Program-made: the position numbers and the translations under genes
Shown: positions 32,791 through 42,242 of the stretch, in pieces
Layout of the letters: each line of letters starts with the position of its first letter
How positions within the stretch are numbered: the first letter of the stretch is position 1
The notes under the pieces: generated by a model
The model's database searches: none
Told to the model about the DNA's origin: nothing
Seen by the model: the letters and a program-made list of their open reading frames with translations, nothing else
Assembly (NCBI GenBank): GCA_032250905.1
Contig: JAVVEQ010000018.1
Location: forward strand, 1 to 55,284
DNA length: 55,284 bases
Origin: Desulfotignum sp032250905
Lineage (GTDB): Bacteria > Desulfobacterota > Desulfobacteria > Desulfobacterales > Desulfobacteraceae
Direction: 5' to 3'

Positions 32791-33939
32791 ATGCACGACA
32801 AAACAAAAGACATCGACGTCTGCTGGGCAAAACAACTGCAAAAAGAACATGGCAGGATCTGTTACCAGCAAAGCATTTCACTGCCTGTGCCGACAGTCAG
32901 CATCGTTGCCGGTAAAAACCGGTTGGGATATTGGACCCCTCACAATCAGGTCATTTCCATTTCCAGGCATCTGATAGAAAACAACCTCTGGGAGACGGTT
33001 CTGGAAATATTCAAACATGAAATGGCCCATCAATATGTCAGTGAATACTTTGACAATGCCGACTGTCATGGGAAAAGTTTCAAAGCGGCCTGTGACGTCC
33101 TGGGTGTGCACCCGGCTTTTGCAGGAAGCGACTTCAATCGAAAAGAACAGTTAGCGGCCTTTATGGGTACCCTGCCGGAAAAGGCGCAAACCCTGTTACG
33201 CCGGGTGGAAAAATTGCTGGCACTGGGGCAGTCAAGTGTTGAATCTGAAGCACGGGCAGCATCCAGGAAAGCCAATTATTTGCTGAACAAATACAATCTG
33301 GACCGGATTCACAGAGATGAAACCGATTCTTCAGATATAAGATATCTGTATCTCCGGACCGGCAAAAAACGCATGGAAAGCATTGAAAAGATGATTCTGG
33401 GTTTTCTGGAGGAATTCTATTTTGTCAATTGCGTGATCGCAACCATCTATGATGCCGCAATCGGTGAAGAATATAAGGCCGGGGTCCTGATTGGCAGGAA
33501 AGAAGCACTGGTGGTCGCTGAATATGTTTACCGGTTTCTTTTGAATACCTCCAGAGCGTTGTGGAAAGATTTCCGGAAAAAACATTCCGGCCGGCGGACA
33601 GGCAAAGTGGCGTTTGATTCAGGATTCATGAAAGGCATCCGGTCCAACCATGAAATGATGTTCAAACAACCGGAAGATGCCGCAACCCCTGGTGACACAT
33701 ACCTGCCGATCGCGACGGTCAAGGCATTGCGGGTCCAGTGCCGGGCAGAAAACAACCGTGAAAAAAACCGTTTGTTTCCCCGGTTGGTCAGAGACCGGTC
33801 CTCTTTCCGGATGGATGAAAACGCTTTCCGCGAGGGCATGGCACATGGGAAAAATACCTATATCAGCCGGCCGGTTGAACATAAAACAACTGACATCACC
33901 GCATTGCTGAACCGGCAAAATGGACCCGCCGCAATCTGA
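32791..33939 (+). CDS. SprT-like metalloprotease domain fused to DUF2786
   Basis: 382 residues, AAGGTGGG before the ATG. N-terminal ~100 residues contain a zincin motif FKHEMAHQYVSEYF (HExxH) with a later HGKSFKAACDVLG, as in SprT-like domains. The rest matches DUF2786 (KVEKLLALGQSS-type segment: AQTLLRRVEKLLALGQSSVESE, ARAASRKANYLLNKYNL) and its downstream region ending GFMKGIRSNHE and FREGMAHGKN. The combination is known in proteobacteria but its function is not; DNA-protein crosslink repair or phage-related roles have been suggested for such families. It precedes the accessory region. Confidence 0.72.
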   Translation: MHDKTKDIDVCWAKQLQKEHGRICYQQSISLPVPTVSIVAGKNRLGYWTPHNQVISISRHLIENNLWETVLEIFKHEMAHQYVSEYFDNADCHGKSFKAACDVLGVHPAFAGSDFNRKEQLAAFMGTLPEKAQTLLRRVEKLLALGQSSVESEARAASRKANYLLNKYNLDRIHRDETDSSDIRYLYLRTGKKRMESIEKMILGFLEEFYFVNCVIATIYDAAIGEEYKAGVLIGRKEALVVAEYVYRFLLNTSRALWKDFRKKHSGRRTGKVAFDSGFMKGIRSNHEMMFKQPEDAATPGDTYLPIATVKALRVQCRAENNREKNRLFPRLVRDRSSFRMDENAFREGMAHGKNTYISRPVEHKTTDITALLNRQNGPAAI

Positions 33940-34012
33940 TCCGGCTCCGGACCTGCCTTGAAACCGTCACAACTTTCTGCTCTCTGAAAAACAAACCCGG
34001 GAGATATTTGCC

Positions 34013-34135
34013 ATGCTGACTACCGGAATCCAACAGAACTGGAATGTCTTATGTGACGAAACCGAACTGAACGAGGTGGACAAAAAACTCCTGAAGGGTC
34101 GGCAGTTTCTGAACCCTTATTCACTGGAGACATAA
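34013..34135 (+). CDS. Small ORF of 40 codons, unknown
   Basis: ATG at 34013 preceded by GGGAGA at 8 bases; ends at TAA 34133-34135. The product is acidic and Leu-rich (CDETELNEVDKKLLKGRQF). It lies between the SprT-like gene and the decayed nucleotidyltransferase. No family recognised. It may be a true small protein or the head of a lost gene. Confidence 0.3.
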   Translation: MLTTGIQQNWNVLCDETELNEVDKKLLKGRQFLNPYSLET

Positions 34136-34164
34136 GTGTCACAAAGCGATGGATGGATTGAATG

Positions 34165-34871
34165 TCAGAAATGCATGGAAATGCCATCATCCCTTTCAAG
34201 AGACTCGTTAAAACTGGTGACCAGGCCTGATAAAAACATCTTCAGCTGATCCTTGCTGAATTTCAATTGTGGCAGCCGATCCATTACCAATTCACCAACA
34301 GCCAGAGACTGGGCAGCATCTCTGCATTTTTTTGCCGGCTCCCTGTCATCTCTCCGGCTGACCCAGAATTTATGCAGGGCAAAGGCCCGGGAGTCGGGAA
34401 CCACCATTCTGGCGGGAACCCCATCCTTTCCGATCACGACCTGATCAAATTTCGGAGAAGACAGCAACCAGGACAAATTCATGACCTCTACCGCGACAAG
34501 AACATCTTTGCCCCCGATTCTGTCCCTTTCCCTGTCTGTCATTCGAGAAGGCATGGCTTTCAGAAGATCAACCATAAAGCCATCTTTATTCACCACACGA
34601 AACCGCTGCTTACGAAATGTTTTGATTGCCGCACTGTTCGGATAAAATTTCTCATAGATATGTTCTGTTTCGGGAGACCTCGGGCCTAAACTTTTTCCCG
34701 CATCATATTCTCCCCGGGATCGAAAAAGGTACTCTTGCCTTTTGATTTTTTCCAATGCATCCCGCCACGGTAAGCCACCGCATTGCGATATGCCTCCCGA
34801 AATGCATCATACAGTTGCGAGGCATCGATGAATATTCTGGCCTGGTTGGTTCCCATTTCTGCATAAGACAT
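34165..34871 (-). pseudogene. Decayed nucleotidyltransferase of the GSU2403 type (NTP_transf_8): frameshift plus internal deletion
   Basis: From ATG at 34871 the first frame encodes a typical family N-terminus (QARIFIDASQLYDAFREA, AYRGGMHWKK) and then meets a frameshift in the A-rich run near 34751; adding one A joins it to the second frame, which continues IKRQEYLFRSRGEYDAGKS, LGPRSPETEHIYEKFYPN. From there it jumps directly to the usual C-terminal part (FRVVNKDGFMVDLLKAMPS, FALHKFWVSRRDDREPAKK), so the central nucleotidyltransferase core of the family appears to be missing. Both reading frames have ordinary codon use. As it stands no active enzyme can be made. It lies just downstream of the large helicase gene. 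Confidence 0.65.
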
Positions 34872-34949
34872 AGTGGCATCCGTTTGTTTTCTATAAAAAT
34901 TTGAAAATAGATGAAGTAAATAAAACTATTTGAATTTAAAACATTTTTC

Positions 34950-34981
34950 AACCAAAATACAAACTTTTTTGCATTTTGGTT
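34950..34981. repeat. Inverted repeat after the large helicase gene
   Basis: AACCAAAAT (34950-34958) and ATTTTGGTT (34973-34981) are perfect 9-base arms around a 14-base loop, starting three bases from the helicase stop. On the minus strand it could form a weak terminator, although the tail (GAAAAATGTTTT) is not a clean U tract. The surrounding ~100 bases are very AT-rich. Confidence 0.4.
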
Positions 34982-34983
34982 TT

Positions 34984-37900
34984 TCAAGCCCTGCCGGACC
35001 CGAATGAATGGTGAAGGTATTCCGCTGAAAAAACCGCGTCTCTTTCCCGGAAATGGGATAACAATTGTTTGTAACAGCTGTTTTTCACAAGCAGAAATTC
35101 CGTATGGGGGATCACGGAGAAAAAAGCCTTGCTGCCGACGATGATCAGCTTTTTTCGGGCCCGGGTCATGGCGACGTTGAGCCGGTTGGGACTGTTCAGA
35201 AATTCACTGGTCAGGTGATCCGGGTCCGATGCGGTCAAGCCGAAGAAGATGAGATCCCGCTCCGCTCCCTGGACCCGTTCCACCGTGTCCACCAGAGGAA
35301 GCAAAAAATCCTTTGGATTGAGTCCGCTGTCCGGTGTCATTTCTTTTGGGATCAGGCCCTTTTCGGAGATCATATTTGAAAGCCGTTTGAGGATCTCGTT
35401 GTTCTGGGTCCGGTGGGGAGTGATGATGGCCATCCGGTCCGGGGAAACCCCGTGGCCGCATATCAGGCGGCATGCCAGTGCGGCCAGGAGATCCGCCTCT
35501 TCATCGGATTGCTGGGAACATCCCTGGTGGTCGGTCAGGACCAGCGTGACCGGTCTTTCCGGGTCCAGAATTTGCTCGATCCACCCGTCGTCACCCAGCG
35601 AGTCATGATATCCTTCCCTGACAGGATCCAGGCAAAGCCGTGCCCGGTCCACCTCCGGGGCAGGGGCAAGGACCTTCCCATACCAGGTTTTGGAAGGAAA
35701 CGCGCAGATTTCCCGGTTCATCCGATAGGTGGTGCTCAGGGTTACCCGGTGACACGCCGGGTATTGGTTCCGGATATGGGTCAGAATGGAACCGCTGAAC
35801 CGCACCCCTTGCTTTCCATCCTTTCTGCCCTCTTCATCCGCACTGTTCTCTTTGTCGTCATAGTTCCCCATGACAATGGGGGGCAGCTGGTGTTCATCCC
35901 CCAGAAACAGAAAATTTCCCCTGCCGTAAATCAGGCTGAGCAAGGCCTGGGGCAAAGGCACCTGGGAGGCTTCGTCAAAGATGATCCAGTCCAGGGCCAA
36001 AGGAAACCCATGGTCTTTGCTCTTGAAAAGCGAATAAAATCCGTATCCGGTGGCGCCCAGGATCAACCAGGGCCGGGCCGGAAGATTTTCGGCATCCTGC
36101 ACATATTCCACTGCAGGTACTTGCTGTCTACCGGGACACTCCTTTTCTTCCCCAGAGGTGCCGGGAGCGGATGGGTCCGTTTGAGGAGACCTGTTTTCCC
36201 CCCATTTCACACACCGGCCCGGAAAACTTTCGGACAGGTGCCGGGCCGCCAGCTGAGCCACTTTTTCCAGCACCGTATCAATGGCCTGGTGGGTCAGGGC
36301 TGTGATCCCGATGCGGAGTGGTCTGCCAGCATCATGGGCCGCCAGTATCAGGGCGATGATGATCCAGCCCAGAAGATGGGTTTTTCCGGTACCGGGCGGT
36401 CCCTGAATCAGGCCGGTCTGATACTGAAACGGCAGCGTCAGGGCCTGCTGCTGGGCAGGGTTCAACCCGCGGTCATCCCGCGCCAGCCATTGTTCCACCC
36501 AGCCAAGGGCGGATGCCGGCTGCCCCTGAAGCGCATCGCCTGCCAGCAGGTGCCGGACATGGTGGTGTTTTTCATCGGAAAACAGGGCCGTAGCGACATG
36601 AACCATCTTGTCCCGGTTCCAGTCCTCCATGTCCTCTTCCAGGGAATAGAACAGATCTTTCCGGCACTTCAGCCGGCCGGACCGGGAAACAAGCCCGACC
36701 TCTCCGGCGGTCATGTCATACTGTGCCAGGATCACGGGAAATCCACCCTGGATATCGGCCATGCCCAAGGGCACCAGTTTGAGGAAATCCCCCTGGCGAA
36801 ATTTGGCTGGAAGGGTCTGGGGAGACAGTTTGAAGATATGGAGAAATCGCCCGTCGTGATCCAGGCGGGCATGAAGAAATGTCAGAAATCCCAGGGACCG
36901 GAACCGCTGCATCCGTTCTTCGAGGGGCTGTTCCTGGAGCATCCGGATATCCGCGTCTTTCAACCGCTTTTCTTCCTGGATAAAGGTGATATAGGGCAGG
37001 GCCCGTCTATCTGTCCGGTCCTTGACCAGCCATTCCCGGACCCAGCCGCTTTCCAGACACAGGACTGCTGTTTCAACAATGTGCACCATCACAGCAAGCC
37101 CCTGTGCCACCTCCCGGGCAGCCGGCTCACCGCCGGGTTCGCGGCTCCGGTGGAACAGGGTCAAAGGGGGTGTCAGGGTCTCTTGATATCCAAATACCCG
37201 GCCAAGGGTATAAAAGGAGACCGCCCCCGGCACGGGCATGTAAAAATGGCGGAGCAACACCTGTTTTATATCTGTCCACGGCGATGGCTGGGTCTGAAAG
37301 AGGAAGTGGCATGAATCATCCGATGTCTGCCCGGCCCACTGAATCAGTGCCCTGCGGGATTGGGAACCAAGATGAAAAATATGGGGTCCCTGACCTGAAT
37401 GGATACTGTCCTCCCAGTGCCGCGCCAGTTTCTTAGCAAACGTTTTCCATACCCGGCATCGCGCAACGTCGCTCTCCATGGTCCACACCCGGGATTCGAG
37501 CGTCTGCCGGGTATGCGGGTCCCACAACTGCCATCCCAGGACCCAAGGTTGACCGGTCAGCCGCTCTGTTTCCACATGGATGAAAAAAATCCGGGAAAGG
37601 TTGGCCGGAAACAGGTGGGTCTTTTTTCCGTGAACCCGGATACGGCCGGTTAAAAACGCATGGCACCATCCGGCCAGTTTGGCCCGCTGTCCCGGAGAAA
37701 GGCGGGATTTCATGTCCGAACGGCCGTCTTCACCGCCTTCAGTCATGTTTTCCAATACCCTGGCCGTCTTTTCCAGGGTGGTGCAGCCCATCTCTTTCAG
37801 CGCCATCAGCTCTCCTTTGGTCAATGCGGGCAGAAACTGAATCTCTTCCCGGGAAAGGGCCTGGGCATAACACCCGGCAAATCCGGAACAGGCCGTGCAC

Positions 37901-40900
37901 CGGGTTTTGAGCCGGTGGTCTGCATCAGCCGGCCGGTCCGCCAGGATTCGGCCCAGGGTGTGGCACAGGCTGGGAACGGCGGCTAGAAAAGGGGTTAAAT
38001 CGAACGCGTGGGTCTTTCCGGCTGTCAGGGACCGGTCCCCGGGTTGTGGAGAAATAATAAATCCGCTGTGCGAGACCCGGGCCGGAATACCGTGGTCTGT
38101 GATTATTTTTTCCAGGATCCAGGCATAAACCGCCACCTGCCATTTCTGATGGTACCGGGGGTCAGGGCTGCCCTTGATGTCGCCCACCTGGATCACCACC
38201 TGATGGCGACCCCGGTCCGGGCCGGTTTCCTCATCCACCCGTGGCAGGGACAGCTTCAAAAGATCCGGGATTCCAACCGCATCCATGCCGGGAAATTGTG
38301 GCACCAGCCCGTCCGTCTTGAGGCCGCACTGGGATATCCACACCTGCCGGGATATCGGCCCGTTCCCGGCAATGAGCTGAGACACTGTTTCTTTCAACAG
38401 TCTCAGACCCGCTGCCCAAATCGGATCCCCCGGCTCTTCCGGCTCTTCGGGTGCCGGGGAGACCAAAACCTCCCCCTGTGCCTCGAGGGATGCCAGTAGG
38501 GCCTGCTCATGGCAACGTCCCTGATCCCGGGCAAGGCCCATGAGACCGTCCGGATCCTGCGCCGGGTGGTCCAGGCCGAGGTATTTCAGGCAGAAGTGGC
38601 GCCGGCACTGGCTGAAATAGATATAATCACTGACCATGGTGGCGGTCAGACGACGACCGAAATCGTAACAGGGATACTGCCACCGGGGAGAGGAAAATGA
38701 AAGGGGCTCCAGTGCCGGCATTCCCTGCTGCAGCATCTTCTGTTTTTCTGTTTCCAGCAGGGAGGCGCAGGCATCCATCTCCCAGGCCGGGGAGTCATCT
38801 GCTCTTTTTTCATCCGGGTGAAGTCCGGCAAGGTGGGCCATATCTCCTGAAACGATATCTGAACGGGACGACCGATACCGGGCAAACACCTGCGCCACCC
38901 GCCGGTCATATAGAAAATCCGTAATTTCCGCCACCATCAGGGATTTGGGCAGGGTTTTCCAGAAAACACTCAACGGCACCAGACCCCGGACAGCCTGGAA
39001 ATGGGAAGCGACCCAGGCATGAAAAGCGGTTTTCTCCACGGGCAGATCCAGGGTTTCAAACCGGACCCACCGGGAGCATTCCACCCCGGTTTCACTGGCG
39101 GTGACCGAGAGGTTTTCGTCCTGGAACCGGTCCCGGATGGCCCATTCCAGCACCAGGTTCGCGGCCGCACCCAGAAAGGTGCAGAAACGGAACCGCGCAT
39201 TGCTGCCGGGGATCACCTCGATGCCGTTGGCCAGCACCACGGGTCTGGCATAAGTTGCCTGTTCCCGGCCCAGCAGTTGCCGGGTCCGGGACATCAGGCC
39301 GCTGTCCTCGGGCATGGCACCGGAAGTGAGAATCCGTTTCATGGCCTGTGCCACTTCAAAGGACACCCGGGGGCCCAGCCCGACCCAGACCAGGTCTTTT
39401 GCATCCTTTCCCGCCCAGGGCCGGGCCACCACCTTGCCGGGGTCTCCCTGCTCCTGGATTTTCAGGATCTCCAGCCCCCGGCCCGAAAGCTGGACCCGGT
39501 CTCCCACATCCATCTGGGAGACGATGGACTGGGGGATGTCTGCCACGGGTTTTTCCGAAACCTCCAGAAGGTATTCCTTTTCCGCTTCCGGGAAATTTCC
39601 CCAGATCTTTCTGGCCAGAAAATGGTTCCGGTATTGCCAGCCGCCCCGGACCAGGCCGGGACGTGGACAGGGCTTAAGCCATCCCTTGCTTTCAAGGGAC
39701 TCAAAAATGACGGGCAGCCGCTTTTCCGGGTCCGAGAAAAGAGATTCCAACGCATCGAGGGAGATCTCCTTTTTTTCATACAGGCAGGAGATCACCTGCT
39801 GGCTGAGGACACTTGGCAATTCTTTGGGAACCGGTGTTTCGATCTTGCCTTTCCGCCCCAGTTCCAGAAGGGCCAGGAACCGGACCACCTGGGTGCCGGC
39901 GGAGTCTCCGGAACAGATCCCCCAGAAATTGATGGCCCTTTCCCGGCGATTGGCCCGGCCGATGCGCTGAAGAAAAGAGGACACCGACCCGGGGGGCTGA
40001 AACAGCAGGACCGCATCCACATTCCCCACATCGATCCCCAGTTCCAGGGTGCTGGTGGCGATGCAGAGGGCATGCGGATTTTTCCGGAACCGGTCCTCGG
40101 CCTTTTTACGTTCCAGGGGTTTGAGATTGGAGTAGTGGAGTTCCGTAACCCCCCGGAACACCCCGGATCGGCCCAGGATCCCGGAAAGCCGGTCGCAGGC
40201 GGCCCGGCTGTTGCAGAAAAGCAGAATTTTGCGGTAATGCCAGGCGTGATACAGATCGTTGAGAAGGGCGATTATCTCAGTTTCGCCATTTTTCAGATAA
40301 ATCAGGCGGGCGGAGATCCTGCGGCCGGTGCCTGCATCAATGGATGCGGTCCCCGGCCTGAAATCAAAAAATGCCGTTACCTCCCGGACCCGGGCAATGG
40401 TGGCGGACATGGCGATTTTCTGGACCGGGACCCGGGTCCTTCTGGAGAGCCGGGTGAACAGGCAGGCCAGGTGCCGGCCCCGATACTGGTGGACCAGCTG
40501 ATGAACCTCGTCGATGATGACCGTGCCCACCCGGGACAAAAACCGTTTCAGGCCCTTGTTGGCGCTTCCCAGCATCACGTCCAGGGATTCCGGGGTGGTG
40601 AACAGGATATCCGGCCGGTGCCTGCCGGCCCGCTTCAGGTCCCCGGTGCGCACAGCAAGGGTGAGGCCCAGGCGATCGGCGATCACGGGTTCGAACCGCC
40701 GCACCAGATCCTTTGCCAGGGCCCGGGTGGGAATGATGTACAGCACCCCGTGGGTTCTGTTCGAAGTGATCACCCGCTCCAGGCAGGGAGCCAGCACGGC
40801 TTCGCTTTTGCCGGAACCTGTGGCGGCCTGGAGGATCAGGTCCTTGCCCGCCAGGATGGGCAAAATGACCTGCACCTGGACAGGGTGCAGGCGGGTAAAG

Positions 40901-40962
40901 GCCCCGTAAAAAGGCCGGAACGTGTTGGGCAGCAGCAGCAGGGGGTCAGGGGCCTGGACCAT
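34984..40962 (-). CDS. Giant SF2 helicase - Cas4/RecB-like Fe-S nuclease - SF1 helicase fusion
   Basis: 1992 residues from the ATG at 40962 (5 bases after the preceding gene; an in-frame upstream extension overlaps that gene and looks non-coding). Residues 20-345: SF2 helicase with ATGSGKS (47-53), DEVH (151-154), SAT (186-188) and QRIGRANRR (332-340), followed by an Lhr-like winged-helix region. Residues 775-1035: PD-(D/E)XK nuclease with His818, Asp900, Asp928-x-Lys930 and Gln942-x3-Tyr946, plus a Cas4/AddB-like four-Cys cluster (Cys786 or 791, then Cys1022, 1025, 1031). Around 1124-1150 an RNase H-like start (FFIHVETE) seems degenerate. Residues 1500-1960: SF1 helicase of Dna2/Upf1 type with GPPGTGKT (1521-1528), DEAS (1663-1666), GDEHQLPP and NVAMTRARK. 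All three engines look intact. Cytoplasmic DNA processing, probably defence. Confidence 0.88.
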   Translation of the reverse strand: MVQAPDPLLLLPNTFRPFYGAFTRLHPVQVQVILPILAGKDLILQAATGSGKSEAVLAPCLERVITSNRTHGVLYIIPTRALAKDLVRRFEPVIADRLGLTLAVRTGDLKRAGRHRPDILFTTPESLDVMLGSANKGLKRFLSRVGTVIIDEVHQLVHQYRGRHLACLFTRLSRRTRVPVQKIAMSATIARVREVTAFFDFRPGTASIDAGTGRRISARLIYLKNGETEIIALLNDLYHAWHYRKILLFCNSRAACDRLSGILGRSGVFRGVTELHYSNLKPLERKKAEDRFRKNPHALCIATSTLELGIDVGNVDAVLLFQPPGSVSSFLQRIGRANRRERAINFWGICSGDSAGTQVVRFLALLELGRKGKIETPVPKELPSVLSQQVISCLYEKKEISLDALESLFSDPEKRLPVIFESLESKGWLKPCPRPGLVRGGWQYRNHFLARKIWGNFPEAEKEYLLEVSEKPVADIPQSIVSQMDVGDRVQLSGRGLEILKIQEQGDPGKVVARPWAGKDAKDLVWVGLGPRVSFEVAQAMKRILTSGAMPEDSGLMSRTRQLLGREQATYARPVVLANGIEVIPGSNARFRFCTFLGAAANLVLEWAIRDRFQDENLSVTASETGVECSRWVRFETLDLPVEKTAFHAWVASHFQAVRGLVPLSVFWKTLPKSLMVAEITDFLYDRRVAQVFARYRSSRSDIVSGDMAHLAGLHPDEKRADDSPAWEMDACASLLETEKQKMLQQGMPALEPLSFSSPRWQYPCYDFGRRLTATMVSDYIYFSQCRRHFCLKYLGLDHPAQDPDGLMGLARDQGRCHEQALLASLEAQGEVLVSPAPEEPEEPGDPIWAAGLRLLKETVSQLIAGNGPISRQVWISQCGLKTDGLVPQFPGMDAVGIPDLLKLSLPRVDEETGPDRGRHQVVIQVGDIKGSPDPRYHQKWQVAVYAWILEKIITDHGIPARVSHSGFIISPQPGDRSLTAGKTHAFDLTPFLAAVPSLCHTLGRILADRPADADHRLKTRCTACSGFAGCYAQALSREEIQFLPALTKGELMALKEMGCTTLEKTARVLENMTEGGEDGRSDMKSRLSPGQRAKLAGWCHAFLTGRIRVHGKKTHLFPANLSRIFFIHVETERLTGQPWVLGWQLWDPHTRQTLESRVWTMESDVARCRVWKTFAKKLARHWEDSIHSGQGPHIFHLGSQSRRALIQWAGQTSDDSCHFLFQTQPSPWTDIKQVLLRHFYMPVPGAVSFYTLGRVFGYQETLTPPLTLFHRSREPGGEPAAREVAQGLAVMVHIVETAVLCLESGWVREWLVKDRTDRRALPYITFIQEEKRLKDADIRMLQEQPLEERMQRFRSLGFLTFLHARLDHDGRFLHIFKLSPQTLPAKFRQGDFLKLVPLGMADIQGGFPVILAQYDMTAGEVGLVSRSGRLKCRKDLFYSLEEDMEDWNRDKMVHVATALFSDEKHHHVRHLLAGDALQGQPASALGWVEQWLARDDRGLNPAQQQALTLPFQYQTGLIQGPPGTGKTHLLGWIIIALILAAHDAGRPLRIGITALTHQAIDTVLEKVAQLAARHLSESFPGRCVKWGENRSPQTDPSAPGTSGEEKECPGRQQVPAVEYVQDAENLPARPWLILGATGYGFYSLFKSKDHGFPLALDWIIFDEASQVPLPQALLSLIYGRGNFLFLGDEHQLPPIVMGNYDDKENSADEEGRKDGKQGVRFSGSILTHIRNQYPACHRVTLSTTYRMNREICAFPSKTWYGKVLAPAPEVDRARLCLDPVREGYHDSLGDDGWIEQILDPERPVTLVLTDHQGCSQQSDEEADLLAALACRLICGHGVSPDRMAIITPHRTQNNEILKRLSNMISEKGLIPKEMTPDSGLNPKDFLLPLVDTVERVQGAERDLIFFGLTASDPDHLTSEFLNSPNRLNVAMTRARKKLIIVGSKAFFSVIPHTEFLLVKNSCYKQLLSHFRERDAVFSAEYLHHSFGSGRA

Positions 40963-40967
40963 GAAGC

Positions 40968-42239
40968 TCAGCCGGACTGCCCCTGCTGTGCCAGGTCCAG
41001 GTGGTTGACCAGGACCCGCAGTTTCATGCGGGATTCGGCCCGGCCGTGCCTGGACAGAACCCGGGCAGATTCCTGTTCCAGGCTCTCTTTGTCCGGTTCC
41101 CATGCATAGGCGTTACCGTGGAGAATCACGAGCCTGCGGATCAGGTCCTGCCAGTCCCGGGCCGACAGATCCTGGAGCGGGTGGATGTTGAGGTCCTGCT
41201 TCCAGGCCCTGTGGTAATTGCACGCAAAGCAGGGGACCGGTTCCGGTGCTGAGGGGCTGCTTTTCCGCCCCCTGGGGGCACGGGTCCGGTCATAGGGCTC
41301 CTCCGCCATCAGAGCAAAAAAATCATGGGTAAAGGCGAACACCGGGAAAAGCCCCTGGTTCCCGGTGTTCGGACAGATGAATTCATGAAGAAGCTCATAG
41401 CTTTTGCTGCGACTGGTGATGCGGGTCTGTCCGATGGATTCCCCCTCGTCAAACAACACCATCCAGCCCCTGTACCCCATCGTCTTCAACAACCGGGCCA
41501 GTCCCTTGACAGCGGCCAGGTATTGGGCCGGATCACTGCAGACCAGGGAGTGGTCTTTGTAAAACGGCACCTGGCGGTAATGGAAGACCGCCTGAAGACG
41601 ATGGGCCGGAATCTCCTTTCCCATGAGGGCGTTTTTCAGGATCCATGGAAATTCCCGGGGTCTGAACCGGTCGTGCTTTTTGAGTTTCCGTTTGGCCGGG
41701 GGAATATCCATGTTGGGGGAGGCCATGGCGGCCAGAATGACCCTGAACCGGTGGGGCAGGTTTTCGGGGATGAGGTCCATGAGGGTTTTATCCCGGTTGC
41801 CGGATTGATTCAGCCAGTGATCCGCTGCCTTTTTCCAGACATCTGTGACACTGTTCTGCCCGTCTGGAAAGGTCATGGCCCCCATCAACGCCCGGTATAC
41901 CGCTTTGAAATCATGGAACGGGGTCTGTCGTGGATCAAGATTGATGCTGCTGACCACGAAATTTTCAGCCAGGGCCCGCTGCTTCAGGTAGGCAAGACTG
42001 TGGGATTTGCCCTGTCCATAGGCCCCGCAGATGCATACATGGCAGGGCCGGCCCGTTTCAAGCCGTGCCACGCCCTGGTCGAACACCCGGTCCAGCTTTT
42101 GTTTGCCCGAAGTGAGCCATTGAACCCCTAACGGGTCGAACAGCCCGTCCCTGATCCGTTCCACGGTCCGCCTGAGAGAAAAATTGTCCGTGCCGTTGAC
42201 AAGGGTCCTGAACGACAGTGCATCCATATGGTCCATCAT
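40968..42239 (-). CDS. P-loop ATPase, BrxC/BrxD-like (second of two)
   Basis: 423 residues. Walker A is CGAYGQGKSH (72-80), Walker B is GWMVLFDEGESI, and an arginine/sensor region follows (ITSRSKSYELLHEF). Between them lies FVVSSINLDPRQTPFHDFKAVYRAL, a pattern shared with the ATPase encoded just upstream and with DUF2791-type ATPases of BREX systems. A Cys-His element (FACNYHRAW) near residue 345 has no clear meaning. It starts 3 bases after the stop of the first ATPase and ends 5 bases before the giant helicase-nuclease, so the three are co-translated. No nuclease or methylase motif seen. Confidence 0.75.
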   Translation of the reverse strand: MMDHMDALSFRTLVNGTDNFSLRRTVERIRDGLFDPLGVQWLTSGKQKLDRVFDQGVARLETGRPCHVCICGAYGQGKSHSLAYLKQRALAENFVVSSINLDPRQTPFHDFKAVYRALMGAMTFPDGQNSVTDVWKKAADHWLNQSGNRDKTLMDLIPENLPHRFRVILAAMASPNMDIPPAKRKLKKHDRFRPREFPWILKNALMGKEIPAHRLQAVFHYRQVPFYKDHSLVCSDPAQYLAAVKGLARLLKTMGYRGWMVLFDEGESIGQTRITSRSKSYELLHEFICPNTGNQGLFPVFAFTHDFFALMAEEPYDRTRAPRGRKSSPSAPEPVPCFACNYHRAWKQDLNIHPLQDLSARDWQDLIRRLVILHGNAYAWEPDKESLEQESARVLSRHGRAESRMKLRVLVNHLDLAQQGQSG

Positions 42240-42242
42240 GGC

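Noticed and set aside
35413..37314. 633-codon plus-strand frame inside the giant helicase gene
   Set aside because: It is antisense to an intact, motif-rich coding region and encodes a low-complexity Gly/Pro/Gln/His product.
40963..41103. 47-residue extension of the giant helicase
   Set aside because: Gly/Pro/Arg-rich shadow of the overlapping ATPase gene; the helicase family sequence begins after the ATG at 40962.
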